64,000 nucleotides of DNA from Saccharothrix sp. ALI-22-I (GTDB lineage: Bacteria; Actinomycetota; Actinomycetes; Mycobacteriales; Pseudonocardiaceae), in assembly GCF_001984175.1 (NCBI RefSeq), contig NZ_MTQP01000068.1, positions 496,001 through 560,000 on the forward strand. The letters run 5' to 3'. The notes under the pieces are model-generated. The model was not told the origin of the DNA. It did not search any database and worked only from the letters and a program-made list of their open reading frames with translations. The position numbers and the translations under genes were made by a program. Every line of letters starts with the position of its first letter. Within the stretch, counting starts at the first letter, position 1. Below are positions 17,206 to 26,902 of the stretch, piece after piece.

Positions 17206-17958
17206 CTACGGCTCGATCGTGCTGTTCGCCAGTACGCCATCCGGGTTGTCCGGGCCGCACGTCCGGGGGTCGACCACCACGATCCGGTACGCGCCGGGCG
17301 CGCCCGCGGGCAGGATCGCCATCACGGCCGGCTTGTCGTCCAGCGTGATGGGGCTGACACCGAGCGGCTTGCCCGCCGAGATGTTCGCGCCGCGCAGGCA
17401 GTCGGCCAGCTTGTCCTGGTTCTCCAGCGGGCCGTAGTTCTGCGCCTTGAGCACGTCGCCGAACACCGGGCCGAAGTTCTCGCCGCGCACCGCGGGCATC
17501 CGGTCGCCATCGGACGGCGCGGCGCTGCCGGTGACCGGCGTCGTCGTCTTGTCCGACTGGGCGGCGGTGTCACCTGCGGTGTTGTCCTGTGGAAGCGCTA
17601 CTACGGCGACGCCGACAGCGACCGCGGCCGCCGCGAGCAACCCCGCGCCCCAGCCGAGGCGCTTGTTGCGGCGCGCTTTGGCCTGGGCGAAGTCGATCAC
17701 GGGTGCGGCCGGGCGTGCTTCTTCGGCGAGTGCGGCGTCGATCCGGTCGGCCACGTGGCGCGGCATGGGGATCGGCGGCAGGTTGTGCAGGTCTTCGAGC
17801 GTCGCGTCGAGGGCGGCCAGGATCTCGCGCGCCTCGGGGTCGTTCTCGACCAGCGGCCGCAGCTCGGCCTCGGTCCGCGGGTCCAGAACCCCCGCGTGCA
17901 GATCAGCCAGCAGGTCGACGGACCACGGCGGCCCGGTACGCCGCGCATTGCCGGTCAT
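17206..17958 (-). CDS. rsmA: Anti-sigma-M factor (RsmA-like membrane protein)
   Basis: A 250-residue membrane protein. The N-terminal cytoplasmic part (1-105) carries DLLADLHAGVLDPRTEAEL, resembling the anti-sigma head; a single membrane helix (about 113-133, GWGAGLLAAAAVAVGVAVVAL) is followed by a secreted domain with two cysteines. By position (Rv3912 equivalent) it should bind and restrain SigM. ATG 17958 overlaps the sigM stop by ATGA and is preceded by GGAGG, so the two are coupled. Confidence 0.85.
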   Translation of the reverse strand: MTGNARRTGPPWSVDLLADLHAGVLDPRTEAELRPLVENDPEAREILAALDATLEDLHNLPPIPMPRHVADRIDAALAEEARPAAPVIDFAQAKARRNKRLGWGAGLLAAAAVAVGVAVVALPQDNTAGDTAAQSDKTTTPVTGSAAPSDGDRMPAVRGENFGPVFGDVLKAQNYGPLENQDKLADCLRGANISAGKPLGVSPITLDDKPAVMAILPAGAPGAYRIVVVDPRTCGPDNPDGVLANSTIEP

Positions 17959-18572
17959 CGTTCCTCCAACTGACGTCCCTGTTGCACCTGCACATCGTTG
18001 ACTGGGACGTTCGCATCTGCACTTTGGTTCCGGAGGTGACCCAGAACTTTGGCGAGCTTGGCCCGCCCACGGGCACATCGTGACTTCACGGTGCCCTCCG
18101 CAATACCCAGTAGCTGGGCCGTTTCCGCCACCGAGTAGCCCTCCACGTCGACCAGCACGATCGGCGCGCGCTGCTCTTCCGGCAGCTCGTTGAGGGCGGC
18201 CTGGACGACCAGCCGGGTCTCGCGTTCGGCCATCGCGTCGCGGGGCGCCACCGGCTCACCGGGGCCCGCCTCGGGCAGCGGGACGGTCGGCCTGGTCTGT
18301 CGCCTGCGCATCCGATCGAGGCAGGCGTTGACCACTATTCGGTGTAGCCAGGTGGTCACCTGGGACTCGGCGCGGAAGCTCGCCGCCGCGCGGAAAGCCG
18401 AGATGAACGCCTCTTGCAGGGCGTCCGCGGCCTCCTCGGGATCGCGCAGCGTGCGCAGCGCGACCGCCCACATGCGATCTCGGTGCCTGCGCACGAGCTC
18501 GGAGAAGGCGTGCGGGTCACCCGCGGCGTGCGCCGCGATGAGGTCTGCGTCCGAGCTGGCTGCGGCGGTCAC
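17955..18572 (-). CDS. sigM: ECF RNA polymerase sigma factor SigM
   Basis: A 205-residue ECF sigma factor with sigma2 (about 10-75, AFSELVRRHRDRMWAVALRTL and TWLHRIVVNACLDRMRRR) and sigma4 (about 120-180, LPEEQRAPIVLVDVEGYSVAETAQLLGIAEGTVKSRCARGRAKL). Genes of this position in mycobacteria are sigM, controlling envelope and secreted factor genes. GTG 18572 lies six bases after TAGGCT and has no Shine-Dalgarno, indicating a leaderless message. Confidence 0.93.
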   Translation of the reverse strand: MTAAASSDADLIAAHAAGDPHAFSELVRRHRDRMWAVALRTLRDPEEAADALQEAFISAFRAAASFRAESQVTTWLHRIVVNACLDRMRRRQTRPTVPLPEAGPGEPVAPRDAMAERETRLVVQAALNELPEEQRAPIVLVDVEGYSVAETAQLLGIAEGTVKSRCARGRAKLAKVLGHLRNQSADANVPVNDVQVQQGRQLEER

Positions 18573-18578
18573 GCCGGC

Positions 18579-18584
18579 AGCCTA
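18579..18584 (-). promoter_or_regulatory. -10 box for leaderless sigM
   Basis: TAGGCT on the minus strand ends six bases before the sigM GTG. A possible ECF-type GGAAC lies further upstream near 18635 but has no well-spaced -10 partner. Confidence 0.5.
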
Positions 18585-18773
18585 TCGGGCTGGGCCAAGC
18601 AGGCTTCGATCACCTGCACGGGCGAGTGCCGTTGTTCCCGGCGCTACTCCGCGTCAAGACCGACGCGCACCCGACCACGGCGTCCGCTTCGCACCGAACG
18701 CCACCACGACGGCGACCAGGACCGGGGCCAGGACGAGGTTGCGCCAGTCGGCCAGGTGCGGCGACGCCGCCGG

Positions 18774-20303
18774 CTACTGGGCGCGGGTGTAGACGAGTTC
18801 GGCGATCTCGGAGCGGTTGTTCTTGCCGCTGCCGGCGAGCTTCGTCACCCACAGCAGCAGGTGCTGGGTCGGCTCGTGGTCGTTGAGCTGGATCTGGGTC
18901 TGCCCGGGCGACAGGGTCGCGGTCGCGATGACCTTCGTCTCCTGCAGCGGCGCGTCGGGCGCGCCCGCGACGCGGATCTCCACCACCGTGCCCTCGCTGG
19001 GCGAGGTGATGGTGACCGACGCCAGCTTCACCGGCTCGGCGAAGCCCGCCATCAGCCCGATCCCCGGCTTCAACGCCGGGAACGGCTGGAAGTAGTTCTC
19101 CGTCTGCCACACCGTGGTCGGGTTGTTGTCGACCGCGCGGTTGGCCCGGTTGGCGTTGTCCGGCTGGTTGGTCACGTCGTACACGCCGACCGACGCCGGC
19201 TGCACGGGACCCGCGGGCTGGGGCGCGGGCGGCGCGGGTTGGCCGCTCACCCCCGGCGGGTTGGACTGGCCGATCACGACCGTCGGCCCGCTGCCGCCGG
19301 ACGGCTCGTCGCTGAAGAAGCTCACGATCTGCACGCCCAGCCAGGCGATCACCGCCAGCGTCGCCACCGCGAGCACCGCCACGCTGATCATCAGCTTGCG
19401 CTTGCGGTCCTTGTCGCGCACCGGCCGCTGGGTCGTCCACACCGCGCCGTCGTCCGGCCCGTCGTCCGGGACCGCCTGGATCAGCGCGGTCTGGGCCTCG
19501 GACTGGGCGATCTGGTCCAGCACCTGGAGGATCGCCGCGCTCGTCCGGATACCGCCGACGCTGGTGTCCTCCAGGCTCCGCACGGCCACCGACGACAGCT
19601 CGTGCGGTACGTACGCGTGCAGCGCGCTCGGCGCGAGCACCGCGCCGTCCGGCCCCGTGGGAGCGGCGGGCACGCCGTCCGGACCGTCCGGCAGCGCCCA
19701 CCTCCCGGTGAGCAGCAGGTACAGGATCGCGCCGAGGCCCTTGACGTCGTCACGGGCGATCGCGTCCGGCCGGGGGCCGGGGAACGCCAGCCGCAGCCTG
19801 CCGTCCGGCGTCACCCGGATGCGCTGCGGGTGGTCGGCGCCCAGCACGAGCCCGGCGTGGTGCGCGCCCTCGATCGCCGCGCCCAACGGCCCCAGCAGGC
19901 GCGTCGCCGCACCCGCGGGCAGCGGACCTTCGACGATCAGGTCCAGCAGGTCGGTGCCCTGGGTCCACTCGGCCACGACCACGGCGAGGATGCCCTCGTC
20001 GAGCTTGATCCCGTTACCGGGGGTCAGCACGTCGATTACCCGGGCGACGCCGGGGTGGGTGAAGCTGGAGGCGTGCATCGCGCGTTCCGCGGTCCGCTTG
20101 GCCCGCGCGGCCGCGGCGTGGTCGGCCGGGTTGCCCACCAGGACGGTCAACGCCACGTCCCGGTTGAGCTGCCCGTCCCGGGCCCGCCAGAGGTGCGCGT
20201 CGCACCGGCGGTCCACACCGGACTGCGCCAGTAGCCGGTACCGGCCGTCGCCGATCACCCCGCCGGGCACCAGCGAGGTGTTCTGGATCGGACCGCTGCT
20301 CAC
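18774..20303 (-). CDS. MurJ-associated membrane pseudokinase
   Basis: A 509-residue protein with a protein kinase-like domain (about 15-260), a cytoplasmic linker, one membrane helix (about 309-333, MISVAVLAVATLAVIAWLGVQIV) and an extracellular discoidin/carbohydrate-binding-like domain (about 365-505). The kinase fold lacks key residues: the ATP lysine is replaced (DVALTVLV), and HRD and DFG motifs are absent, so it is a pseudokinase. In Mycobacterium the same parts are fused to MviN and bind FhaA when phosphorylated; here they form a separate gene after murJ. The start is GTG 20303. Confidence 0.85.
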   Translation of the reverse strand: MSSGPIQNTSLVPGGVIGDGRYRLLAQSGVDRRCDAHLWRARDGQLNRDVALTVLVGNPADHAAAARAKRTAERAMHASSFTHPGVARVIDVLTPGNGIKLDEGILAVVVAEWTQGTDLLDLIVEGPLPAGAATRLLGPLGAAIEGAHHAGLVLGADHPQRIRVTPDGRLRLAFPGPRPDAIARDDVKGLGAILYLLLTGRWALPDGPDGVPAAPTGPDGAVLAPSALHAYVPHELSSVAVRSLEDTSVGGIRTSAAILQVLDQIAQSEAQTALIQAVPDDGPDDGAVWTTQRPVRDKDRKRKLMISVAVLAVATLAVIAWLGVQIVSFFSDEPSGGSGPTVVIGQSNPPGVSGQPAPPAPQPAGPVQPASVGVYDVTNQPDNANRANRAVDNNPTTVWQTENYFQPFPALKPGIGLMAGFAEPVKLASVTITSPSEGTVVEIRVAGAPDAPLQETKVIATATLSPGQTQIQLNDHEPTQHLLLWVTKLAGSGKNNRSEIAELVYTRAQ

Positions 20304-20340
20304 AGGGCCGAGGGTACGTGAACGGGTCGTGCGGCAGGTG

Positions 20341-21969
20341 TCACCGGCGGCCCACCAAACGACTGATCTTGGCGATCGCGGGCTTCACCTCGGGTACGCG
20401 GAACAGGGCCAGCAGCAGGAAGCTCAACGGCAGACCCACGATCGTCTGGATCAGGACCTCCACCCACGCGCCCACCACGCGGGACTCGATTCCCAACACG
20501 CGGACGGCGAGCCACGCCAACCCGGTGGCTGCCCCGAACGCGATCGCGGACGCCACGACCGTGAGGCAGATCGTCCACGCCGTGTAGCCGGTGCGCAGCC
20601 GGCCGAGCCGGATCCGCAGCCACAGCTGACCGACCAGCGCACCGACCACGAAGCTCAGCGACATCGCGATCGACACGCCGACGGCCAGCTTGTCCGGCGG
20701 CGAGACCGCCAGGAACCCGTACAGCAGCGCGATCCGCACCGCCACGATGATCGCCTGGATGAGCGTCGGCGTCCGGGCGTCCTTCAACGCGTAGAACACC
20801 CGCAGCTGGAGCAGCGTGATCGCGTACGGCACCAGCCCGAACGCGGACAGCGCCAGCGCCGTGCCGATCGCCTCGCCGTCCTCGATGCCGGAGTTGCCGA
20901 ACGAGAACAGCGCGAGGCCGATCGACACGCCGGCGACCGTCATCAGCGCGCTGAACGGCATCAGCAGGATCGACGACATCCGGTTGCCGAACGACAGGTC
21001 GCCGACCAGCGCGTCCTTGTCCTCCGCCGCCGCGGCCCGGCTCATCTTCGGCATCAACGCGGTGAGCAGCGACACGCCGAGCACCCCGTAGGGCACCTGG
21101 GCGATCAGCCACTGCATGTTGTAGGTCGTGATCGCGCCCTGGTCGTGCGTCGCGACCTTCGTCAGCACCACCATGCTGACGAAACCGAGGCCGACGTACA
21201 GCAGCACCCAGAACGCCAGCCCGCCGAACTCCGACAGCCGCCGGTCCCAACCCCACCGCCAGCGGAACTTGAACCCGGTCCGCCGCAGCGCCGGCACCAG
21301 CACCGACGCCTGCAACGCCACGCCCAGCATCGTGCCCAGGCCGAGCACCAGCAGCTTCGGCTCGCCCATCCGCACCGGGTCGATCGAGATCTCCCCCGGC
21401 ATCAGCCAGTACACGCAGAGGGTCACGATCACCACGAGGTTGTTCAGCACCGGCGCCCACGTGGGCAGGCCGAACACGTGCCGGGTGTTGAGGATCGCGC
21501 CGATCAGCGCGGACATCCCGTAGAACACGATGCCCGGCAGCACCAGGTACGCGAACGCGGTGACCAGCTCCGGCTTGGCGTTCGACGAGTCGATGAACAG
21601 CCCCGTCAGCAGCGGCGCGCAGGCGACCGCGATGACCGTGCCGATGCCCAGCAACACCGCGGACATGGTGATCATCCACTGCGCGTAGGCCTCACCGCCG
21701 TCGCCGTCCTCCTTCTCGGCGCGCACCAGCAGCGGGATGGCCACGCTGGTCAGCACGCCGCCGAGGAGCAGCTCGTTGATCATCGTCGGGAGCGTGGTGG
21801 CGACCTGGTACGAGTCGTTCAGCACGCCCACGCCGAGGATGGTGATCAGCAGCAGTTTGGACAGCAGCCCGGAGGCGCGGCTGACGATCGTGGCGACGGC
21901 CATCGAGCCACCGGCCCGTGCCAGTGACGGGCCTTGCTGCTCCTGGGTCACCGTGGTTGTTCCGCTCAA
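20341..21969 (-). CDS. murJ: Lipid II flippase MurJ (MviN)
   Basis: A 542-residue polytopic MOP-superfamily protein with about 14 membrane helices. N-terminal TIVSRASGLLSKLLLITILG and NELLLGGVLTSVAIPLLV fit the family, and arginines are present in the cavity-lining helices. It exports lipid-linked peptidoglycan precursor. A TTG start at 21969 overlaps the upstream stop (TTGA), so translation is coupled to the DUF6049 gene. It lacks the C-terminal pseudokinase that mycobacterial MviN has. Confidence 0.94.
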   Translation of the reverse strand: MSGTTTVTQEQQGPSLARAGGSMAVATIVSRASGLLSKLLLITILGVGVLNDSYQVATTLPTMINELLLGGVLTSVAIPLLVRAEKEDGDGGEAYAQWMITMSAVLLGIGTVIAVACAPLLTGLFIDSSNAKPELVTAFAYLVLPGIVFYGMSALIGAILNTRHVFGLPTWAPVLNNLVVIVTLCVYWLMPGEISIDPVRMGEPKLLVLGLGTMLGVALQASVLVPALRRTGFKFRWRWGWDRRLSEFGGLAFWVLLYVGLGFVSMVVLTKVATHDQGAITTYNMQWLIAQVPYGVLGVSLLTALMPKMSRAAAAEDKDALVGDLSFGNRMSSILLMPFSALMTVAGVSIGLALFSFGNSGIEDGEAIGTALALSAFGLVPYAITLLQLRVFYALKDARTPTLIQAIIVAVRIALLYGFLAVSPPDKLAVGVSIAMSLSFVVGALVGQLWLRIRLGRLRTGYTAWTICLTVVASAIAFGAATGLAWLAVRVLGIESRVVGAWVEVLIQTIVGLPLSFLLLALFRVPEVKPAIAKISRLVGRR

Positions 21970-24233
21970 CTCGTGCTCGACCTCTCCGGCGGTGTGACCC
22001 CGCTGGCATTGTCCGGCACCGCCGCGGCGGCGGCGACTCGCGCGGCCCGCACCCGTCGGTAGATGCGCCGGGCGGACAGCAGCACCAACGCGGCGCCGGC
22101 CAGGCAGGTGATGACGACGGTGATCGTCCCGTACGCCGAGGACGACACCTCCAGCCGGGCCCGTTCGCCCAGGTCCACGCCGCTCGGCGTGACCAGCCGG
22201 ACGTGCACCGGGAACCGCCCGGACCGCAGCACCTCCACCGGCACCCGCACCAGCAGGTCACCGCGCGCGGGCAGCAGGATGTCCGGCAACTGCTTGGCCA
22301 CGATGCCCGGCGTGTCCTCGATCACGATCCGCACCGTGATCCGCACGTCCAACCGGTTCTTGATGGACAGCGGGATCGGGCTGTCGCCGGAGCCGAGCAG
22401 GATCGGGCTGTTCGGCTCGGTCACCGAGACCTGGCCCTGCAACCCGTCGATCCGCGCGCGGCCGATCGCCAACGCGCCGCGCGCGCCGTCCTCGTCGCCG
22501 CGCCACGCCCCGGACACCGCGCGCAGCAGGTCCAGCTTCAGCGGGTCGACCAGGTCGATCGGGTTGGCGGACGCGGCGTCCTCCTGGCTCATCGACTCGG
22601 CCAGCTGCTGGAGCTGCCGCCACGACTCGGTCACCGACGCGGTCACCGAGGGCGGCACCTCGCGGGCACCGGCCTCGACCGGGTAGCTCAACGCCGCCGT
22701 CTGCTCCGGCGGGGCCGCCAGCAGGGAATCGAGGCCCACCGGCGTCGCGAAATTACCGGCGACCAGCGACTTCGTCATCTGCAGGAGCGTGTTGACCTCG
22801 CCGGTCGGCGCGTTCCACCGGCGTGGCGGCGCGATCACCACGTTCTGGCCGGTGTTCTGGAACCCGGCCCGGAAGGTGAGCGCGGCCAGCGCGTTCTGCA
22901 CCGACACCGGCCGGGTCTCGCTCGGCGTGGTCACGCCCGCCACCGGCCGCGTCGCCGCCGCGCCCTGCAACGCGTCGGACACCATCCCGTCGATGCGCAC
23001 CGCCGCGATCGGCTCGCGCTCGGCCACGTCGAACCGGACCGGTCCGGTGCCGGGCGTGCCGGCGACGGCCGACTGGTCGAGCACGAGCGACTTGACGCCC
23101 TGGCCGGTCAGGTCGGACAGCGTCTGCTGGTCCAGCACACCGTCCTCGGGCCAGGTCAGGCCCTGGGTCGGCTGCACACCGAGGACCTGGCGGACCACCT
23201 CGGCGCCCTGGAGCGCGAGTACGCCCAGGTCGGTGAGCCGGGCGCGGGACAGCGCGACGAGATCGGCGTCCGCGTCGGGCAGCGCGATCACGCACCGCCC
23301 GCCGGCGAGCAGGCGCAACTGGGACAGCCAGAGCTCGGCCTCGCCGTCGCCCTTGCCCGCGCCCTGCCCGCGCACCTCGTAGCCCGCGCTCATCGCGGCG
23401 ACAGTGCGCAGCAGGTCGGGGTCCACGGCCACGCACACACCGGCGCCCAGCGGACCGTCCAGGGCGGACTGGTAGGCCTTGAGCAGGCCCCACAACCGGC
23501 CGCCCATGGCCAGCGAAGTCGCCAGGTCGTCATCGGTCAGCACGGTCGGGTTGGTCGAGACGATGCGCGGCCGGTCGGCCAGCGGCCACAACAGGGTGAT
23601 CTTGGCCGGGTTCGCGGGCGGGTTCGGCCCCGGACCGCCGGGCATCGCGAGGACCGGCAGCAGGGTGCTCAGCGCGGCCAGCCGGGCCCGTCCGCCGAAG
23701 TCGGGGACGCCGTTGATGTTGGCCAGGATCGGGTAGATGCCCGGCTCGGTGATCTTCAGCGAGGTCGGGTCCGTGCCGCCGAGGGGGACGACGAGCCGGA
23801 AGGGCTTGGACTCGTTGCGCTCCAGGCGGTCGGTGACCGGGGTGAAGTTCGGCTGGATCACCTCGGCGTCGGTCGGCTCGCGCAGCGCCTTGCGGACGTC
23901 GTCCTCGCTGCTCAGCGGGTCACCGCGCTCCAGGCGCAGCTCGATGTCCTCGATCACCCGGTCGCCGATGTTGACCACCTTGCCGGAGATGGTGATCGAG
24001 TCCGGTCCGTCCGAGGTGATCACCCGGGGGGTCATCTCCTCGACGTCCAGGCGCAGCCAGACCTGCGACTGCTGGCCGGGTTGGCTGGACAACGCCCTGG
24101 TCGCCCACACCTGGGTGGCGGGCGCCGGTCGGACGGGCAGCCGCCCACCGTCGCCGGGCGCCGCGGGTGCCGCGGAGCCCGTCGTCACGATGAGGATCCC
24201 CGCCGCCGCTAGTGCGGCCAGCAGCCGTTTCAC
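21966..24233 (-). CDS. DUF6049-family secreted, membrane-anchored protein
   Basis: A 755-residue protein homologous in position to Rv3909. It begins with a signal peptide ([26 protein letters not shown]), continues as a long exported region with beta-sandwich-like segments near the start ([23 protein letters not shown]) and end ([20 protein letters not shown]), and ends with one membrane helix (about 709-732) and a basic cytoplasmic tail. Function unknown; it likely assists peptidoglycan export or cell-wall assembly with MurJ. GTG 24233 overlaps the Nudix stop (GTGA). Confidence 0.85.
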   Translation of the reverse strand: MKRLLAALAAAGILIVTTGSAAPAAPGDGGRLPVRPAPATQVWATRALSSQPGQQSQVWLRLDVEEMTPRVITSDGPDSITISGKVVNIGDRVIEDIELRLERGDPLSSEDDVRKALREPTDAEVIQPNFTPVTDRLERNESKPFRLVVPLGGTDPTSLKITEPGIYPILANINGVPDFGGRARLAALSTLLPVLAMPGGPGPNPPANPAKITLLWPLADRPRIVSTNPTVLTDDDLATSLAMGGRLWGLLKAYQSALDGPLGAGVCVAVDPDLLRTVAAMSAGYEVRGQGAGKGDGEAELWLSQLRLLAGGRCVIALPDADADLVALSRARLTDLGVLALQGAEVVRQVLGVQPTQGLTWPEDGVLDQQTLSDLTGQGVKSLVLDQSAVAGTPGTGPVRFDVAEREPIAAVRIDGMVSDALQGAAATRPVAGVTTPSETRPVSVQNALAALTFRAGFQNTGQNVVIAPPRRWNAPTGEVNTLLQMTKSLVAGNFATPVGLDSLLAAPPEQTAALSYPVEAGAREVPPSVTASVTESWRQLQQLAESMSQEDAASANPIDLVDPLKLDLLRAVSGAWRGDEDGARGALAIGRARIDGLQGQVSVTEPNSPILLGSGDSPIPLSIKNRLDVRITVRIVIEDTPGIVAKQLPDILLPARGDLLVRVPVEVLRSGRFPVHVRLVTPSGVDLGERARLEVSSSAYGTITVVITCLAGAALVLLSARRIYRRVRAARVAAAAAVPDNASGVTPPERSSTS

Positions 24234-24748
24234 GCCGACTCCGCTCCGTCCGTCTGGTACTCGGAGAGCAGTTCGGCGGCTCGGCGCACCAGTCGACGCT
24301 CGTCCGCGTAGGCGAGCCGTTCGTCCAGCTCGCCAAGGGGCACCCACGCCACCTCGGTGACCTCCACGTCTTCATCGGAAAGCTCGCCGCCCAGCGCTTC
24401 CAGGAGGAAGTGGTGGACGGTCTTGTGCACCCGGCGGTCCTCGGCGACGAACCAGTAGTCGATCGAGCCGAGGGGCCGCAAGACCCTGCTATGAATACCG
24501 GTCTCCTCGGCGACCTCGCGCACCGCGGTCTGTTCCGCGGTCTCACCAGCCTCGATGTGACCCTTGGGCAGCGACCACAACAACCGGCCGCGCCGGTCCA
24601 GCCGCCCGATGATCGCGGCGGTGTGCCGCTCGAAGTCCAACACCAGTCCGCCCGCCGACGTCTCGTCGACGGTCTTCAGCCGCCGACCGCGACGCCGGTT
24701 CCGGCGCCTCGGCTTGGGACCGCCGGAGCGACCGGACGACTGGGGCAT
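24230..24748 (-). CDS. Nudix hydrolase (MutT4-like)
   Basis: A 172-residue Nudix protein with a very basic N terminus ([15 protein letters not shown]) and a complete Nudix box ([23 protein letters not shown], about 63-85). Equivalent to Rv3908/MutT4 in the conserved block, a predicted nucleotide-pool or dinucleotide hydrolase. ATG 24748 gives the conserved N terminus. It is the first gene of the Nudix-DUF6049-murJ operon joined by overlapping stop/start codons. Confidence 0.9.
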   Translation of the reverse strand: MPQSSGRSGGPKPRRRNRRRGRRLKTVDETSAGGLVLDFERHTAAIIGRLDRRGRLLWSLPKGHIEAGETAEQTAVREVAEETGIHSRVLRPLGSIDYWFVAEDRRVHKTVHHFLLEALGGELSDEDVEVTEVAWVPLGELDERLAYADERRLVRRAAELLSEYQTDGAESA

Positions 24749-25031
24749 GCCCTGATGGTAGTGGCGACCAGTGATCACGTGACGTGACAGCCTCGTGGCG
24801 ACCAGTGGTCGACAACCGACGCCGCACCGACCGGGCGTCCCGAGTGAAGATCGGCCAGGCGTCCACGATCGACGGTCGACCAGGCGTCCCCCGCGAAGGG
24901 GAACCCCTTGTTCAAAGTCAACCAGGAACGACCGACAGCGCCGGCCGACCGAGGCCGCGCCTGTGGACAAGCGTGCGCCCTGTGGACAACTCGTTCGGGG
25001 CTCACGCTCAGGACCAGTAGGCTGGCTCTTC
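24749..25031. promoter_or_regulatory. Divergent Nudix/cca promoter region
   Basis: The 283-base gap holds two direct copies of GTGGCGACCAGTG (24761-24773 and 24795-24807), two DnaA boxes (below) and a -10 box TAGGCT (25018-25023) eight bases before the cca GTG. No reading frame in it looks coding. Confidence 0.5.
24962..24989 (-). promoter_or_regulatory. Pair of DnaA boxes upstream of cca
   Basis: Two perfect TGTGGACAA sequences (complement of TTGTCCACA, the form preferred in high-GC actinomycetes) at 24962-24970 and 24981-24989, same orientation, 19 bases apart, hence on about the same face of the helix. They sit just upstream of the predicted cca promoter. Confidence 0.6.
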
Positions 25032-26483
25032 GTGTCCGGACCCGTCACCTCCACCGCCGCTGGGCAGGACAATGCCGTGGTGGAACTGCTGAGCTCCCTC
25101 CCCGTCGCCGAAGACCTGGCCGCCCGCTTCGCCGCGGCCGGTCATCGCCTCTACCTGGTGGGCGGCAGCGTGCGGGACGCCATGATCGGCAGGCTGTCCG
25201 GCGACCTCGACTTCACCACCGACGCCCGGCCGCCGCAGATCGTGGCCCTGCTCAAGGGCTGGGCGGACGCGATCTGGGACGTCGGCATCGCCTTCGGCAC
25301 GGTCGGCGCGACCAAGCACCAGCACACCGTCGAGATCACCACGTTCCGCGCGGACAGCTACGACGGCGTGACGCGGAACCCCGAAGTGACCTTCGGTGAC
25401 ACCATCGAAGGTGACCTGGTCCGCCGCGACTTCACCGTCAACGCGATGGCCTACGACGTGGTCAACCGGGAGCTCATCGACCCGACCGGCGGCCGGGAAG
25501 CACTCCAGGCGAAGGTCCTCGACACCCCCGCGACCCCGCAGGAGTCGTTCTCCGACGACCCGCTGCGGATGATGCGCGCGGCCCGGTTCGTGTCCCAGCT
25601 CGGCTTCACCGTCGCGCCGCGCGTCCGCGAGGCGATGGCCGCCATGGCCGGCGAGCTGACCCGCATCACCGCCGAACGCGTGCAGGTCGAGCTGTCCAAG
25701 CTGCTCACCGGCGCGCACCCGCGTGCGGGCGTCGAGCTGATGGTGGAGGCGAAGCTCGCCGACGTGGTGCTGCCCGAGCTGCCCGCGATGAAGCTGGAGA
25801 TCGACGAGCACCACCAGCACAAGGACGTGTTCCACCACTCGCTGGTCGTCCTCGACCAGGCCATCGACCTGGAGGACACCCCCGAACCGGACCTGGTCCT
25901 GCGGCTGGCCGCGCTGCTGCACGACATCGGCAAGCCGGACACCCGGCGGTTCGAGGAAGGCGGCGGCGTCTCGTTCCACCACCACGAGGTGGTTGGCGCG
26001 AAGATGGTCCGCAAGCGTTTGCGCGCCCTCAAGTACTCCAAGGAGATCGTCGAGGACGTCGCCCAGCTCGTGTACCTCCACCTGCGCTTCCACGGCTACG
26101 GCAGCGGCGAGTGGACCGATTCGGCGGTGCGCCGGTACGTCACCGACGCCGACCACCTGCTGTCCCGCCTGCACAAGCTGGTCCGCGCCGACTGCACCAC
26201 CCGCAACCGGCGCAAGGCCAACGCGCTGCAGCGCACGTACGACGAGCTGGAGCGCCGGATCGAGCGGATCGCCGCCGAGGAGGACCTCAAGCGGGTCCGG
26301 CCGGATCTCGACGGCAACGAGATCATGCGGCTGCTGGGCCTGCCACCAGGCCCGATGGTCGGCAAGGCGTGGAAGTTCCTCAAGGAGCTGCGCCTGGACC
26401 GCGGTCCGCTCGACCACGACGAGGCGGTCGCGGAGCTGCTGGAGTGGGCCCGCGCGGAGGGCGTCCAGCCCCCCGGTGACTAA
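25032..26483 (+). CDS. cca: CCA tRNA nucleotidyltransferase
   Basis: A 483-residue class II nucleotidyltransferase that adds or repairs the CCA end of tRNAs. It has [13 protein letters not shown] and DLDFTTDA (catalytic DxD), the [12 protein letters not shown] motif, RMMRAARF and an HD-type domain ([12 protein letters not shown]...[10 protein letters not shown]) common in actinobacterial versions. GTG 25032 is eight bases after TAGGCT and lacks a Shine-Dalgarno, so it is probably leaderless. It diverges from the Nudix-murJ operon. Confidence 0.95.
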   Translation: MSGPVTSTAAGQDNAVVELLSSLPVAEDLAARFAAAGHRLYLVGGSVRDAMIGRLSGDLDFTTDARPPQIVALLKGWADAIWDVGIAFGTVGATKHQHTVEITTFRADSYDGVTRNPEVTFGDTIEGDLVRRDFTVNAMAYDVVNRELIDPTGGREALQAKVLDTPATPQESFSDDPLRMMRAARFVSQLGFTVAPRVREAMAAMAGELTRITAERVQVELSKLLTGAHPRAGVELMVEAKLADVVLPELPAMKLEIDEHHQHKDVFHHSLVVLDQAIDLEDTPEPDLVLRLAALLHDIGKPDTRRFEEGGGVSFHHHEVVGAKMVRKRLRALKYSKEIVEDVAQLVYLHLRFHGYGSGEWTDSAVRRYVTDADHLLSRLHKLVRADCTTRNRRKANALQRTYDELERRIERIAAEEDLKRVRPDLDGNEIMRLLGLPPGPMVGKAWKFLKELRLDRGPLDHDEAVAELLEWARAEGVQPPGD

Positions 26484-26580
26484 CACCAAGTGACCAATCT
26501 CGTGCTTTTGGGCTGGCCAGTGACAGCCTGTTGCGACACCATGACTGTGTGCGTTACGCGCGCACTGGGGGTGGTGTCGT

Positions 26581-26838
26581 ATGAACGCTTGGGGATTGTC
26601 CGAGGGGGGCACCCGGGCACAAGGGTTGGACGAGCTGACCGACCGGCAGCGGGCCGTGCTCCGCTGCCTGGCCCGGGGGCTGGCCGACCACGAGATAGCG
26701 CGGGTGCTGGCGCTGAGCCAGCACCAGGTGGGGGCGGTGGTGTCCGAGATCCTGCGGGCGCTCAACCTCCGCGACCGAATGGCCGCGGTGGTCTACGCCC
26801 ACGAAACCGGGATCATCCGACTACCGCTGCCGCGGTGA
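26581..26838 (+). CDS. Small LuxR-type HTH protein
   Basis: An 85-residue protein consisting almost only of a GerE/LuxR helix-turn-helix (LTDRQRAVLRCLARGLADHEIARVLALSQHQVGAVVSEILRALNLRDR, residues about 19-65) without a receiver or sensor domain. It is probably a DNA-binding regulator; target unknown. ATG 26581 follows a GGGGGTGG stretch. It is convergent with the MFS gene. Confidence 0.8.
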   Translation: MNAWGLSEGGTRAQGLDELTDRQRAVLRCLARGLADHEIARVLALSQHQVGAVVSEILRALNLRDRMAAVVYAHETGIIRLPLPR

Positions 26839-26839
26839 C

Positions 26840-26894
26840 ATGGCCGCTGCTCCGCAGACGGCGGGCTCGGTCGCCTGGGGACGCGACCTCGCGG
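26840..26894. repeat. 55-bp two-hairpin intergenic repeat, copy A
   Basis: Starts ATGGCCGCTGCTCCGCAGAC and ends CGCGACCTCGCGG. It can fold into CTGC-TCC-GCAG with CCG/CGG flanks and a second stem GGTCGC/GCGACC. Copy B is at 29053-29107 with about 88 percent identity. Both lie just after a plus-strand stop in a convergent gap, so they may act as terminators. Confidence 0.7.
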
Positions 26895-26902
26895 GCGGCG
26901 GA

